A DNA stretch of 12,862 nucleotides from Bacillota bacterium (GTDB taxonomy: Bacteria > Bacillota > Clostridia > Lachnospirales > Cellulosilyticaceae), in NCBI GenBank assembly GCA_023393125.1, contig JAEWMQ010000091.1, positions 1 through 12,862 of the forward strand, given 5' to 3'. This document shows, one piece after another, positions 12,692 to 12,862 of the stretch (positions within the stretch are counted from its first letter, which is position 1; every line of letters starts with the position of its first letter). The notes below the pieces were generated by a model. That model made no database searches, was not told the origin of the DNA, and worked only from the letters and a program-made list of their open reading frames with translations. Both the position numbers and the translations under genes were made by a program.

Positions 12692-12862
12692 GCGTTTGTA
12701 CTTTGAAAACTAAATACAATCAATTATAGATTTGCAAGTTATAGTGATATAACTTGCGCCTAACGATAAATGTACACGCATTGTATAATGCAAAAATGTT
12801 TGTCAGGGTGTAAAATCTACAATTTAACCGATATAGTCAGAAATGACTTAAAACATTCTTTG
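12692..12862 (+). other. Leader of a ribosomal RNA operon (16S gene expected just beyond)
   Basis: After two strong promoters the DNA lacks any reading frame and carries ACTTTGAAAACTAAATACA (12700-12718), very like the conserved CTTTGAAAACTGAATA element found before 16S and in spacers of Firmicutes rRNA operons. The hairpin at 12734-12757 follows. The final bases ATTCTTTG could be the lead-in to AGAGTTTGATC, the usual 5' end of 16S rRNA. No part of the mature 16S can be confirmed within the window. Confidence 0.8.
12734..12757 (+). other. Hairpin with GNRA tetraloop in the rRNA leader
   Basis: GCAAGTTATA (12734-12743) pairs perfectly with TATAACTTGC (12748-12757), closed by the GTGA tetraloop. 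There is no T run, so it is not a terminator; a role in leader folding or processing of the pre-rRNA is likely. Confidence 0.75.

Noticed and set aside
12511..12723. A 70-codon minus-strand frame across the rRNA promoters
   Set aside because: It crosses two strong plus-strand promoters and the end of another gene, is low in complexity and has no ribosome site.
12734..12757. The leader hairpin as a terminator of the YgjP-like gene
   Set aside because: No T run follows, and it lies inside the rRNA leader.

Overview
The window looks like chromosomal housekeeping DNA from a low-GC, Gram-positive anaerobe of the class Clostridia. Evidence: AT-rich DNA, strong AGGAGG-type ribosome sites, the alr-antitoxin-mazF order typical of Firmicutes, a clpC/radA cluster, and a clostridial-type small ferredoxin. 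The protein repertoire (zinc-ribbon coiled-coil protein, the small protein that databases often label 'endosialidase', the CGC/CxxC protein) resembles Lachnospiraceae-like bacteria such as Cellulosilyticum. That placement is inference, not proof.

Layout. 1-1706: 3' part of alanine racemase, a short antitoxin and a MazF-type mRNA interferase, closed by a hairpin terminator. 1800-2812: promoter and AEC-family permease. 2903-5868: zinc-ribbon coiled-coil protein followed closely by the AAA+ unfoldase gene clpC. 5998-6462: small conserved beta-rich protein with its own terminator. 6463-8245: untranslated region with a GATAA repeat, then radA and a strong, probably two-way terminator. 8280-8471 (minus): one-cluster ferredoxin. 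8472-8866: 395-bp non-coding gap with divergent promoters and a perfect 14-bp inverted repeat. 8867-10516: AbgT-family transporter and terminator. 10634-11617 (minus): Nudix hydrolase and CGC/CxxC protein. 11883-12575: a YgjP-like protein that has lost its metallopeptidase active site. 12582-12862: tandem strong promoters and a leader typical of a ribosomal RNA operon; the 16S gene should begin at or just past the window end.

Function. Alr feeds D-alanine to cell-wall synthesis; MazF and its partner form a toxin-antitoxin pair cotranscribed with it. ClpC and RadA are protein-quality-control and recombination/repair factors that usually sit in the ctsR-mcsA-mcsB-clpC-radA cluster; here ctsR, mcsA and mcsB are not next to clpC. 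The other genes look like independent single-gene or two-gene units, each with a recognisable promoter or terminator.

For five genes (mazF, clpC, the 137-aa protein, radA, the AbgT transporter) and the Nudix gene, the longest reading frame begins too far upstream; Shine-Dalgarno spacing and family alignments place the start further in, and those starts are used here. I see no mobile element, CRISPR array, tRNA or obvious new multi-gene system. The items most worth a second look are the antitoxin without a ribbon-helix-helix domain, the active-site-dead YgjP homologue next to the rRNA promoter, the RadA with altered ATPase motifs, and the inverted repeat at 8629-8680.
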